Shown: in pieces, positions 17,997 through 25,606 of the stretch
Numbering within the stretch: position 1 is the first letter of the stretch
Layout of the letters: each line of letters starts with the position of its first letter
Assembly (NCBI GenBank): GCA_046297935.1
Contig: JBKBHA010000001.1
Location: forward strand, 62,001 to 126,000
Source of the DNA: CAYMZZ01 sp046297935
Lineage (GTDB): Bacteria; Bacteroidota; Bacteroidia; Chitinophagales; Chitinophagaceae
Length of the DNA: 64,000 nt
Reading direction: 5' to 3'
Notes under the pieces: model-generated
Seen by the model: the letters and a program-made list of their open reading frames with translations, nothing else
Databases searched by the model: none
Told to the model about the DNA's origin: nothing
Program-made: the position numbers and the translations under genes

Positions 17997-18094
17997 ACGG
18001 GTACTCCCGCCACCTGAAGGTATTACAGGCAACAATCGTAGATTTGCAGCCTGTTATGACGCCTTAATACTTGTATAACAATCGACTTGCAGGC

Positions 18095-18523
18095 ATGTTG
18101 TCTACCAATTTTGATCTGACTACCATTGATACGGCCGTAAACTGGCTGCTACAGAAAATAGGTACTGCTTCTGTTCTGGCTTTTCATGGCGACATGGGCG
18201 CAGGCAAGACCACATTGATTACGGCTATCTGCCGGGCCTGGCAGGTGAGCGATACCGTTGGCAGCCCCACTTTCTCGATCATCAACCAGTATGCAGGCAC
18301 CCGCAACGGTGCGCCCGAAATCATTTATCATATGGATCTTTACCGTCTTGCCGACGAAGAAGAAGCGGCAAGGGCGGGCGTGGAGGATGCACTTTTTAGT
18401 GGAAACACCTGCCTGGTCGAATGGCCGGAGCGGGCACCCGGACTTTTCCCGGGAGAAACCGTTCATTTGAAAATTGAAGTTCTGGACAATGGCGGCCGAC
18501 GGCTTATTATCGACAGGAATTGA
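18095..18523 (+). CDS. tsaE: tRNA threonylcarbamoyladenosine biosynthesis ATPase TsaE
   Basis: A 142-aa P-loop protein: Walker A GDMGAGKT (32-39 from the ATG at 18095), VGSPTFSIINQYAG, YHMDLYRLADEEEA and LVEWPERAP are the TsaE signature blocks. TsaE works with TsaB and TsaD to make t6A37 on ANN-decoding tRNAs. The ATG at 18095 gives the usual length; an in-frame TTG at 18071 is less likely. It sits 41 bp upstream of the alanine dehydrogenase start and probably shares its transcript. Confidence 0.95.
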   Translation: MLSTNFDLTTIDTAVNWLLQKIGTASVLAFHGDMGAGKTTLITAICRAWQVSDTVGSPTFSIINQYAGTRNGAPEIIYHMDLYRLADEEEAARAGVEDALFSGNTCLVEWPERAPGLFPGETVHLKIEVLDNGGRRLIIDRN

Positions 18524-18564
18524 TTATTTTTGATCACCTTGTTTCCGCCAAGGCATACCAACTC

Positions 18565-19779
18565 ATGAGCCAACAAAAACCCAGGATCAGTACTTCTTTC
18601 AGCTACGAAACCCTGGAAGAAACACTGGACATCAAGCCCAAGTCGGAGGGCATGATGATCGGCATACCGAAAGAAATTGCCTTTCAGGAAAACAGGGTAG
18701 CTCTCACCCCCGATGCCGTCAGCGTTTTGGTTAGCAATGGTCACCAGGTAATGCTGGAACATAATGCCGGCGATGCCTCCCATTACCGCGATAAAGACTA
18801 CAGCGAAGCCGGTGCACGAATTGTGTACGACCGAGCTGAAGTGTACAAAGCTCCGGTATTAGTTAAAAGTGCGCCGGTTATTGATGAGGACTTACCCCTT
18901 TTGCAACAAAATCAGGTCATCATTTCGCCCATCCACTTATCAGTTCTCAAAGCCGAGATACTGGAAACGATGATGAGCAAAAGAATCACGGCCATTTCAT
19001 TCGAAAACCTGAAGGACGACAGCGACTCTTATCCGATCGTACGAAGCATGAGCGAAATTGCCGGAAGCGCGGTAATGCTGATCGCTGCACAGTACCTGAG
19101 CTCTGCGAATCACGGAAAAGGTGTGCTGCTTGGAGGTATATCCGGTATTGCGCCAACCAAGGTAATCATCATTGGGGCGGGTATCGTTGGAGAATATGCT
19201 GCAAGAGCTGCACTTGCACTGGGCGCTTCAGTAAAAGTATTCGACAACAGCGTATATAGGTTAAAAAGACTTCAGAATAATATCGGACATCGTTTATGGA
19301 CCTCGGTCATTGAACCACGCATGCTGGCCAAGCAACTTAAGACCTGCGAGGTAGCTGTGGGCGCACTGGGTTCACAAACGGGCCGCACGCCCATGGTGGT
19401 GACTGAGGAAATGGTAAGCAATATGCGGCCGGGCTCCGTGGTGATTGATGTGAGTATTGATCGGGGAGGTTGTTTTGAAACCTCCGAAATCACCAGCCAT
19501 GAGCATCCTATTTTCATGAAGTATGGAGTCATCCACTATTGTGTGCCCAATATTCCTTCCGGGTTTTCCAGAACCGCCTCGCAGGCAATCAGCAATGTGC
19601 TGATGCCGTTGTTACTGGAGGCAGGCGACGAAGGTGGTTTTGAAAATCTCGTTTGGCACCGCGTACATCTGCGCAGCGGCATTTATCTCTTCAAGGGAGC
19701 ACTCACCAATTTCTATTTAAGTGAAAGGTTTGATCTGAAGTATACGGATCTGAATTTGTTGATTGCGTCGCAGCGGTGA
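18565..19779 (+). CDS. ald: Alanine dehydrogenase
   Basis: 404 aa from the ATG at 18565 (MSQQKPRIS). It has IGIPKEIAFQENRVALTPDAV at the substrate-binding N-terminus, the nucleotide loop IIGAGIVGEYAAR (around 204-209), RSMSEIAGSAVMLIAAQYL, and VIDVSIDRGGCFETS...HYCVPNIPS near the active site. It interconverts L-alanine and pyruvate/ammonia with NAD. The N-terminal extension of ~60 residues before the conserved GIPKE block is longer than in classical Ald but is usual in Bacteroidota. A TTG start at 18520 overlapping tsaE is possible but less likely. A heptamer array begins 2 bp after the stop. Confidence 0.93.
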   Translation: MSQQKPRISTSFSYETLEETLDIKPKSEGMMIGIPKEIAFQENRVALTPDAVSVLVSNGHQVMLEHNAGDASHYRDKDYSEAGARIVYDRAEVYKAPVLVKSAPVIDEDLPLLQQNQVIISPIHLSVLKAEILETMMSKRITAISFENLKDDSDSYPIVRSMSEIAGSAVMLIAAQYLSSANHGKGVLLGGISGIAPTKVIIIGAGIVGEYAARAALALGASVKVFDNSVYRLKRLQNNIGHRLWTSVIEPRMLAKQLKTCEVAVGALGSQTGRTPMVVTEEMVSNMRPGSVVIDVSIDRGGCFETSEITSHEHPIFMKYGVIHYCVPNIPSGFSRTASQAISNVLMPLLLEAGDEGGFENLVWHRVHLRSGIYLFKGALTNFYLSERFDLKYTDLNLLIASQR

Positions 19780-19781
19780 GC

Positions 19782-19830
19782 GTGGAGAGGGGAAAGTGGG
19801 GAGTGGGGAGTGGAGAGTGGGGAGGGGGGA
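19782..19830 (+). repeat. Heptamer array, left arm flanking the four-helix-bundle gene
   Basis: Seven perfectly phased 7-bp units of the form G(T/G)GG(A/G)(A/G)A: GTGGAGA, GGGGAAA, GTGGGGA (x2), GTGGAGA, GTGGGGA, GGGGGGA. It starts 2 bp after the ald stop codon and ends 8 bp before the four-helix gene stop. Together with 20271-20333, which has the same units in reverse orientation, it forms inverted arms around the gene. Confidence 0.9.
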
Positions 19831-19838
19831 GTAGCAAG

Positions 19839-20189
19839 TTACTTTAGTAGTTTGGATAAAATCCGGAAACAGCTGACAATAATCGGTCCCAGCTGATCAT
19901 GTTGTTCTTCGGGAAGCAATAGCATTCGCTTCGCAATATCAAGTGCGGCATCCAGCTCAATGAGGGAGGACCGTGCAATCTCAAAAAAGCGTTTCTTATC
20001 CCGCTCTGACAATCGACTGCTTCCTTCAGCAAAGTTTAAGTTTACAGACAGGGCCGCTTTTCGCATCTGGGATCCCAGTGTAAACATTTCATCCTTCGGA
20101 AATGCCCTGGTCAACGTGAATATTCTAACCGTCAGATCTTGCGAAAGACTGAAGAGATCAAGCTTTGTGTGTGCAAGGTTCAAAAACAT
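19839..20189 (-). CDS. Four-helix-bundle protein (23S rRNA intervening-sequence / S23 family)
   Basis: A 116-aa, almost entirely helical protein. The signature is a helix with DLTVRIFTLTRAFPKDEMFTLGSQMRKAALSVNLNFAEGSSR followed by RFFEIARSSLIELDAALDIAKRM, typical of the IVP/S23 four-helix-bundle family (TIGR02436). Relatives are ORFs within 23S rRNA intervening sequences in spirochaetes and Coxiella, and the fold is shared with Avd of diversity-generating retroelements. Stand-alone copies have no established function. The gene is enclosed by inverted heptamer arrays (19782-19830 and 20271-20333), which suggests a cassette. No reverse transcriptase or rRNA is nearby. A hairpin directly precedes the start codon. 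Confidence 0.9.
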   Translation of the reverse strand: MFLNLAHTKLDLFSLSQDLTVRIFTLTRAFPKDEMFTLGSQMRKAALSVNLNFAEGSSRLSERDKKRFFEIARSSLIELDAALDIAKRMLLLPEEQHDQLGPIIVSCFRILSKLLK

Positions 20190-20190
20190 C

Positions 20191-20210
20191 TCGTAAAACT
20201 TAGCTTACGA
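20191..20210 (-). promoter_or_regulatory. Hairpin directly ahead of the four-helix gene start codon
   Basis: TCGTAA at 20191-20196 pairs with TTACGA at 20205-20210 around an 8-nt loop. On the coding strand the stem ends 1 nt before the ATG (20189), so it would sit where a ribosome binding site should be. It could limit translation or mark the boundary of the cassette core. Confidence 0.45.
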
Positions 20211-20270
20211 AAATAAGACCGCCGCTTTTGCATTCCTCGGTGTTTACACCCATCAAAAATGTTTTTTTCC

Positions 20271-20333
20271 TCTCCACTCCCCCCTTTCCACTCCCCCCTC
20301 CCCACTTTCCCCTCCCGCCTTCCCCCTCTCCAT
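20271..20333 (-). repeat. Heptamer array, right arm flanking the four-helix-bundle gene
   Basis: Nine phased 7-bp units read on the minus strand: ATGGAGA, GGGGGAA, GGCGGGA, GGGGAAA, GTGGGGA, GGGGGGA, GTGGAAA, GGGGGGA, GTGGAGA. Same unit family as the left arm, in opposite orientation. The outer end lies 29 bp from the Kef antiporter ATG, so this arm forms much of that gene's upstream region. Confidence 0.9.
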
Positions 20334-20362
20334 GTCCATTTTTTTCCCTATATTCTCGCCGT

Positions 20363-22603
20363 ATGCACCAACTCCCAAAGCTAATCATTGATCTCGCGTT
20401 GATTCTGGGCGTAGCCGCCTTTATGACTCTTTTATTTAAGTGGCTCCGACAGCCACTCGTACTTGGCTATATCATTGCCGGCGTTATTATCAGTTCCAAT
20501 TTTACCTGGTTTCCGAATATCACCGAGGAAAAGAATGTGGAAGTACTGGCCGAGATCGGGGTAATATTTTTATTGTTCAGTCTTGGACTTGAGTTCAGTT
20601 TTCGCAAGTTGGCCCAGGTAGGTGGCTCTTCGTCTGTTTCGGCTTTCGTGGAAGCTGTTGGTATGTCGGCCCTGGGTTATGGGCTTGGCAAACTGCTGGG
20701 CTGGAAGACGATGGACAGCATTTATCTCGGTGCAGCCCTGGCCGTATCCTCTACTACCATCATTATTAAAGCCGTTGAAGAGCTTGGATTGAAGAAGAAG
20801 AAATTTGCCACGCTGGTGTTTGGAATTCTTATAGTAGAAGATCTGATAACTATTGCGATACTGGTTTTGCTCACCACGCTTTCGGTTAGTCAGCAGTTCA
20901 ATGGATGGGAAATGCTTTTTTCGGTGTTGAAGCTGATTTTCTTCCTGATTCTGTGGTTTGTGGTCGGTATTTTCTTCATTCCTACCATTTTAAAAAAGGC
21001 ACGTAAGCTGATGAACGACGAAACCCTGCTGGTGGTATCGGTTTCGCTCTGTCTACTCATGGTTTATCTGGCTGCCGAAATCGGCTTTTCCTATGCGCTC
21101 GGAGCGTTTGTAATGGGTTCGTTGCTGGCCGAAACAACCAAGGCTGAGCGTATCGAACACCTCTTAAAGCCGGTAAAGGATTTGTTTGGTGCCATCTTTT
21201 TTGTATCAGTAGGTATGAAGGTGGACATAACAATGATTGGCGAGTACGGGATTCCGATCTTGCTGATAACACTTCTATGCATCGTTGGCAAAGTGGTTAC
21301 AACCGGTTTGGGAGCGTATGTTTCCGGCAATTCGTTGAAAGTTTCGCTGCAAACTGGTATGAGCCTCGCGCAAATCGGCGAGTTTTCTTTCATCATTGCC
21401 GCGCTGGGTTTAAGTCTGGGTGCTACCAGTTCATTCATTTATCCCATCATCGTGGCAGTATCTGCCATCACCACTTTTACCACGCCCTATCTGATTCGCT
21501 CTAGTGCGCCTTTCTACGACTGGATTGATCGGCACCTGCCCGAGCGGTGGCGCAAATCGCTTACTCGTTATAGCTCGGAAGCTACCACTATTACCGCTGC
21601 CAGCGATTTTCACCAGGTTTTAAAATCCTTTATCATCAATGTGCTGGTTTTCTCCGTGTTGTTGGGTGCACTGGTATATCTAAGTTCGGTGTATGTTCTT
21701 CCATGGGTGGAAACCAATACAGCTTACTCTTTCGGTGGCATTACGGCTGCAATACTGACTTTGCTGGCCATGTCGCCCTTTGTATGGGGGCTGGTGGTGC
21801 GCAATGAACGGAATGAATCCTTTGCACGCATTTACGCTCAGCAAAAATATAGAGGTCCCATCTGGGTAATGCGGGGTATCAAGCTCGGGCTGTCCACTAT
21901 TTTTATTATAGCCCTATTGAAAAGCTTTTTTTCTATCAATATTGCCCTGTCTGGCGCTGCCTTGCTAATGTTGCTGTTCATTATTTTCCGGAAAAGGGTA
22001 CAATTGCTCTACGATCGCATTGAAAACCGTTTTATTCTGAATCTGAACGATCGGGAGTTACAGGCCGAGTTGAAGTTGATTGAACGGCAGGCAGAACGAA
22101 GGAATGTTGCCCTGGCTCCCTGGGACGCACATATGACCACCTTTGAAGTGGATCCCGAGTCTGCGGTGATAGGTAAGACACTGTCGGAACTGCGTTGGCG
22201 CGAACAGGTGGGAGTGAATGTGGCAATGATCAGAAGAGGGCAGTTAACTATCGTTACACCCGGTAAAATTGATCGCATCTTCCCGGGCGACAAGCTTTAT
22301 ATCATCTGTACTGATGCACAGGAAAAGAAAATGAATGCAATACTGCGTCCTGATCGGAAACTGGTCGAAAAGCAGGCGGAAGAAGTGCAGGTGCAGCTCG
22401 ATAAGTTCACCATAGAACACGACTCACCCTTTCTGGGAAAGACGATTCGAGAATCAGGACTTCGAAAGGCTACAAACGGATTGGTAGTGGGCATTGAACG
22501 GGAAGGGCAACGGCTGCTCAATCCTGAATCAGACACCGTTTTTAAGGAAGGCGACGTGGTGTGGATTGTAGGGGAGAAGAAGCTGATAAATACGATTAGT
22601 TAA
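20363..22603 (+). CDS. Kef-type monovalent cation:proton antiporter with two RCK_C domains
   Basis: 746 aa from the ATG at 20363 (MHQLPKLII). Residues 1-390 form a CPA2 Na+/H+ exchanger fold with about 12 helices (GVIFLLFSLGLEFSFRKL, SYALGAFVMGSLLAE, FFVSVGMKVD). A second membrane block follows (about 425-560). Two cytoplasmic TrkA_C/RCK_C ligand-binding domains lie at about 588-656 and 676-744. It probably exchanges K+ or Na+ for H+ under gating by a bound ligand. The classical RCK_N Rossmann domain is missing. An in-frame extension upstream to 20228 runs through the heptamer array and is not credible as protein. Its TAA stop shares its last two bases with the first octamer of the element at 22602. 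Confidence 0.9.
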   Translation: MHQLPKLIIDLALILGVAAFMTLLFKWLRQPLVLGYIIAGVIISSNFTWFPNITEEKNVEVLAEIGVIFLLFSLGLEFSFRKLAQVGGSSSVSAFVEAVGMSALGYGLGKLLGWKTMDSIYLGAALAVSSTTIIIKAVEELGLKKKKFATLVFGILIVEDLITIAILVLLTTLSVSQQFNGWEMLFSVLKLIFFLILWFVVGIFFIPTILKKARKLMNDETLLVVSVSLCLLMVYLAAEIGFSYALGAFVMGSLLAETTKAERIEHLLKPVKDLFGAIFFVSVGMKVDITMIGEYGIPILLITLLCIVGKVVTTGLGAYVSGNSLKVSLQTGMSLAQIGEFSFIIAALGLSLGATSSFIYPIIVAVSAITTFTTPYLIRSSAPFYDWIDRHLPERWRKSLTRYSSEATTITAASDFHQVLKSFIINVLVFSVLLGALVYLSSVYVLPWVETNTAYSFGGITAAILTLLAMSPFVWGLVVRNERNESFARIYAQQKYRGPIWVMRGIKLGLSTIFIIALLKSFFSINIALSGAALLMLLFIIFRKRVQLLYDRIENRFILNLNDRELQAELKLIERQAERRNVALAPWDAHMTTFEVDPESAVIGKTLSELRWREQVGVNVAMIRRGQLTIVTPGKIDRIFPGDKLYIICTDAQEKKMNAILRPDRKLVEKQAEEVQVQLDKFTIEHDSPFLGKTIRESGLRKATNGLVVGIEREGQRLLNPESDTVFKEGDVVWIVGEKKLINTIS

Positions 22604-22837
22604 TGTGAAAATGTGCAAATGTGAAAGTGACGCCTTCGGCGAATGTGCAAATGTGAAAATGTGAAAATGTGCAAATGATCAATTTATGAACCGGCTAATT
22701 TGCTAATCACCTTCAAACGAAATAATTAATCCCTTTACCCACTTAGCCATTTTTACATTTACACATTTGCACATTTACACATTTTCACATTTGCACATTT
22801 GCACATTTTCACATTTGCACATTCGCCGAAGGCGTCA
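22602..22837. repeat. Octamer inverted-repeat element, copy B
   Basis: The order from the left is: three octamers (AATGTGAA, AATGTGCA, AATGTGAA), AGTGA, mini-hairpin CGCCTTCGGCG (22631-22641), four octamers and AATG (to 22677), an AT-rich core starting ATCAATTT (22678-22747), a right arm of nine inverted octamers (22748-22823), and mini-hairpin CGCCGAAGGCG (22824-22834) plus TCA. The outer 37 bp of the two hairpin-bearing arms (from GTGACGCC, 22627 rightward and 22838 leftward) are identical in inverted orientation. It fills the gap between convergent genes: the antiporter stop TAA uses the first AA of the array, and the ABC gene stop TGA is the TGA of TGACGCC. Confidence 0.88.
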
Positions 22838-23470
22838 CTGCGCAGCCTGTTTCTTGAACTCGGCCATCGAGATTTTTTCTTTTGCAAAACGGTATTCCAC
22901 CACATCGTTGCTGCTAACAATAACGATGCGGTCTTGTCCGAATTGGTCCACCAGCTGTTGGTAAAGCGCTATTCCCGCTTCGTCGAGATTGGTACAGGGC
23001 TCATCCAGCAAGACGATAGAAGTAGCAGAAAGCAGGCACTGGGCCAGCTTTACCCGTTGCTTCATTCCTGAACTGAACAGGCGAATTTGTTTGCCGGCAG
23101 CGGACTTTAGCCCAATGATATCAATCACCGCTGTAGCATCGATGCTCGGAAGCCAGGGTTTGAATTGCTCGTGAAACTCGAAAAATTCCGTGAGCGTCAT
23201 TTCTTCTACCAGATCGAGATAGGGTGCGCAGAGGGAAACATGACGAAATATTTTTTCAGCTGGAATTACGGATCCTTTAGCATCGCTATAGCTGATCTCG
23301 CCTTCGTTGTGCATCAGCGCGCCGCCAATTACCTGAAGCAATGTACTTTTCCCCGAACCATTCGATCCTGTAATGGCATAGGCTTTTCCGCTTTCAAACT
23401 GATAGTTCAACTGGCGAAAGATCCATTCGCGATTGTATCGCTTTCCCAGGTCAGATAGGGAGATCGTCAT
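22835..23470 (-). CDS. ABC transporter ATP-binding protein
   Basis: 211 aa from the ATG at 23470 (MTISLSDLG). It has Walker A GSNGSGKS (35-42), a Q-loop near SLCAPYLD, the signature-like LFSSGMKQRVKLAQCLL, Walker B IVLLDEPCTNLD and an H-loop replaced by Ser/Asn (VIVSSNDV), a variation seen in short stand-alone ATPases. No permease gene is adjacent, so substrate and partner are unknown. It overlaps the 3' end of lpxA by 20 bp on the same strand, so translation is likely coupled. The terminal codon and TGA abut repeat element copy B. Confidence 0.88.
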   Translation of the reverse strand: MTISLSDLGKRYNREWIFRQLNYQFESGKAYAITGSNGSGKSTLLQVIGGALMHNEGEISYSDAKGSVIPAEKIFRHVSLCAPYLDLVEEMTLTEFFEFHEQFKPWLPSIDATAVIDIIGLKSAAGKQIRLFSSGMKQRVKLAQCLLSATSIVLLDEPCTNLDEAGIALYQQLVDQFGQDRIVIVSSNDVVEYRFAKEKISMAEFKKQAAQ

Positions 23471-24257
23471 CGCCATTGCCTTTCGTATAGCGTTTGATGA
23501 TACCACGCCCACTTTCCCGAATAAATGTTACGATCTCATCGCGTTCATCGGTTGCCGGAAATTCTTCCTCCAGGAACTCGAGGGCCTGGGTAGTGTTGAG
23601 ACCTTTATTGTAAATAATGCGGTAGATGTCGAGAATATGATTGATCTTTTCGATGGTAAAGCCCCGGCGTTTGAGTCCTACAGAATTAACACCGGCATAG
23701 CTCAGTGGCTGACGGCCCGCTTTAATATATGGAGGAACATCTTTGCCAACTAAAGCACCGCCACTGATAAAGGCATGCGACCCGATTTTAACAAACTGGT
23801 GAACGGCACAAACTCCTCCCAGTCCAACCCAGTCGCCCAGCACCACATGGCCCGCGAGCTGGCTGCTATTGCTAAGTGTGCAATTGTTGCCGATTGTACA
23901 ATCGTGACCGATATGGCTGTAAGCAAGGATCCAGCAATTATTTCCAACCGAGGTCTTGAGTCGATCGCTGGTTCCACGGTGAATAGTCACAAATTCGCGA
24001 ATGGTACAATTGTCACCGATTTCCACCGTCGTTTTTTCTTCCGCATACTTTCGATCCTGCGGAATGGCACCCAGCACGGCACCGGGAAAAATCCGACAAT
24101 TTTTGCCAATTCGGGTACCCTCCATGATCGTAACGTTCGATCCGATCCAGGTGCCTTCACCAATTTCTACGTCCTGATGAATGACGGTAAAGGGATCCAC
24201 CTTTACATTGGTTGCCAGCCTGGCATTGGGATGTATATACGTATGCGGATGGATCAT
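23451..24257 (-). CDS. lpxA: UDP-N-acetylglucosamine O-acyltransferase LpxA
   Basis: 268 aa from the ATG at 24257 (MIHPHTYIHPNARL). The N-terminal two thirds are hexapeptide repeats of a left-handed beta-helix (VEIGEGTWIGSNVTIMEGT, RIGKNCRIFPGAVLG, IGNNCTLSNSSQLAGHVVLGD). The catalytic His lies in ILAYSHIGHDC. The C-terminal helical part (KAGRQPLSYAGVNSVGLKRRGF) is typical of LpxA. It transfers an acyl chain from ACP to UDP-GlcNAc, the first step of lipid A synthesis, as expected for a Gram-negative. The 14 extra in-frame codons upstream are not needed. Confidence 0.96.
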   Translation of the reverse strand: MIHPHTYIHPNARLATNVKVDPFTVIHQDVEIGEGTWIGSNVTIMEGTRIGKNCRIFPGAVLGAIPQDRKYAEEKTTVEIGDNCTIREFVTIHRGTSDRLKTSVGNNCWILAYSHIGHDCTIGNNCTLSNSSQLAGHVVLGDWVGLGGVCAVHQFVKIGSHAFISGGALVGKDVPPYIKAGRQPLSYAGVNSVGLKRRGFTIEKINHILDIYRIIYNKGLNTTQALEFLEEEFPATDERDEIVTFIRESGRGIIKRYTKGNGDDDLPI

Positions 24258-24520
24258 GCAGCTAAAAAAATGGTCACGCTTTATTACGTGACGCTGCAAA
24301 GGTAGTCGTTCAGGTTAAATTGGAACGTTGCGGGGGGTATAAAATGTTGAACGGCAGCAGGCGCGATGGGCGGACCTCCCTGGACATTTGGTCGCCGAGT
24401 CGAACAGGCCTAAATCAGATCCTATTTAATTTACAATCAATAGTATATGAAAACTATTTTCGATATCATACGGGATAGTGCTGCTTGTGTTGCGGCCGGA
24501 ATGATGTAATTTTGCCAGCC

Positions 24521-25468
24521 ATGCAAATGAACGCCGACATCCTTTCCATTGCAATGAAACAGACACCTATGGTGGATGATATGCGCGTTTTGCAGCAAAA
24601 AGAGCTGGCCGTACCCGGTACGGTCAATTATAGCATAAGGCGATTGCGCAGACCCGGTGGTGCCCCGCTCGAGGATACCGGTATGTTGATCTATCAGGTA
24701 GAAAAAAGCCAGTCCGAGAACAGTTATCTCGAACTCCGATTTTGCATCAGTGGAAATGTATATTGCCGCGAAAAGCAAAGCGAGTGCGATTCCTGTCATC
24801 TGAACAAGAGCCGTCATTGTGGCGAGCGTGTGGAAACAGTTGATCTCTTCCTCTTTCGATTTTCACCTGCACATCTATCCCAATTCATTCACCCGGCGCG
24901 AGGCGGTGCTACGGCGGCTATGGACGATATTCTGCGATTCAGAAACACCCAGTCTCATAGCAAAATGCTACCGCTTTGTTCCAGATCCAGGGTGGTGCTG
25001 GAGTCTATACTGAGCACCAGCTATACGGGTTCGCTGGAAAACATTTTTATCAACGCCCAAACACAAATGTTGCTGCTCTACAGTCTCGACTGTATGCTGG
25101 GCGAAAAGGAGATTAATTCTATTCAATGTAAGTTTCTGGCCAATGAAGCCGATCGCGAAAAAATTCAAAAGGCGAGAGAAATATTGATTGAACAAATCGG
25201 CGATCCTATTACCATCAAAGAGTTGAGCCGTAAAGTGGCGATGAATGAGTGTTATTTGAAGAAAGGCTTTAAAGAAATGTTTGGGAGCACCATCTTCGAC
25301 TTCTATCAGAGCCAGCGAATGGAGCATGCAAAGTATTTATTGTACGAAAAGGGTTTGAGCGTCACCGAAGTGTCTGCCCTGCTCGGTTATTCTTCTATTT
25401 CACATTTTTCTACCGCTTTCAAGAAACACACCGGACTAAAACCCTGCGAACTATTATTCCGAGGCTAA
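24521..25468 (+). CDS. AraC family regulator with an N-terminal cysteine cluster
   Basis: 315 aa from the ATG at 24521 (MQMNADIL). The C-terminal ~100 residues are a complete AraC double helix-turn-helix (ITIKELSRKVAMNECYLKKGFKEMFG and LSVTEVSALLGYSSISHFSTAFKKHTGLKP). The N-terminal domain is not a recognisable cupin. It contains C75, C82, C89, C92 and C100 within 26 residues (YCREKQSECDSC...KSRHC), an arrangement that could bind a metal or Fe-S cluster or form redox disulfides. No target gene is evident; it is divergent from lpxA with about 260 bp between, and convergent with ferritin. A heptamer array begins 3 bp after the stop. Confidence 0.85.
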   Translation: MQMNADILSIAMKQTPMVDDMRVLQQKELAVPGTVNYSIRRLRRPGGAPLEDTGMLIYQVEKSQSENSYLELRFCISGNVYCREKQSECDSCHLNKSRHCGERVETVDLFLFRFSPAHLSQFIHPARGGATAAMDDILRFRNTQSHSKMLPLCSRSRVVLESILSTSYTGSLENIFINAQTQMLLLYSLDCMLGEKEINSIQCKFLANEADREKIQKAREILIEQIGDPITIKELSRKVAMNECYLKKGFKEMFGSTIFDFYQSQRMEHAKYLLYEKGLSVTEVSALLGYSSISHFSTAFKKHTGLKPCELLFRG

Positions 25469-25471
25469 CAA

Positions 25472-25597
25472 ACTTCCCACTTCCCACTCCCCACTTTCCA
25501 CTTCCCACTCCCCACTCCCCACTCTCCACTTCCCACTCTCCACTTCCCACTCCCCACTCTCCACTTCCCACTCCCCACTTCCCACTCCCCACTTCCC
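25472..25597 (+). repeat. Perfect heptamer array ACT(T/C)(C/T)CC x18
   Basis: 18 uninterrupted 7-bp units. Only positions 4 and 5 vary, each by a C/T transition, and all four combinations occur (ACTTCCC, ACTCCCC, ACTTTCC, ACTCTCC). The reverse complement of the unit matches the heptamers around the four-helix gene. It begins 3 bp after the AraC regulator stop codon. A false minus-strand ORF runs through it. Confidence 0.93.
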
Positions 25598-25606
25598 CAG
25601 ACAAGC

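Noticed and set aside
18520..18564. TTG-initiated extension of alanine dehydrogenase overlapping tsaE
   Set aside because: The ATG at 18565 gives a normal protein; the added 15 residues show no conservation I recognise and would need a rare start.
19839..20189. Diversity-generating retroelement with Avd
   Set aside because: The four-helix protein is Avd-like in fold, but no reverse transcriptase and no template/variable repeat pair was found in the window.
20228..20362. N-terminal extension of the Kef-type antiporter (proline-rich stretch)
   Set aside because: It reads through the C-rich heptamer array; the conserved protein begins at MHQLPKLII, 20363.
22767..22964. ORFs reading HLHICTF / FAHSHI repeats in the octamer elements (also at 12.4, 39.8 and 40.0 kb)
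   Set aside because: These are translations of AATGTGCA-type repeats; they overlap real genes on the other strand and have no independent coding signals.
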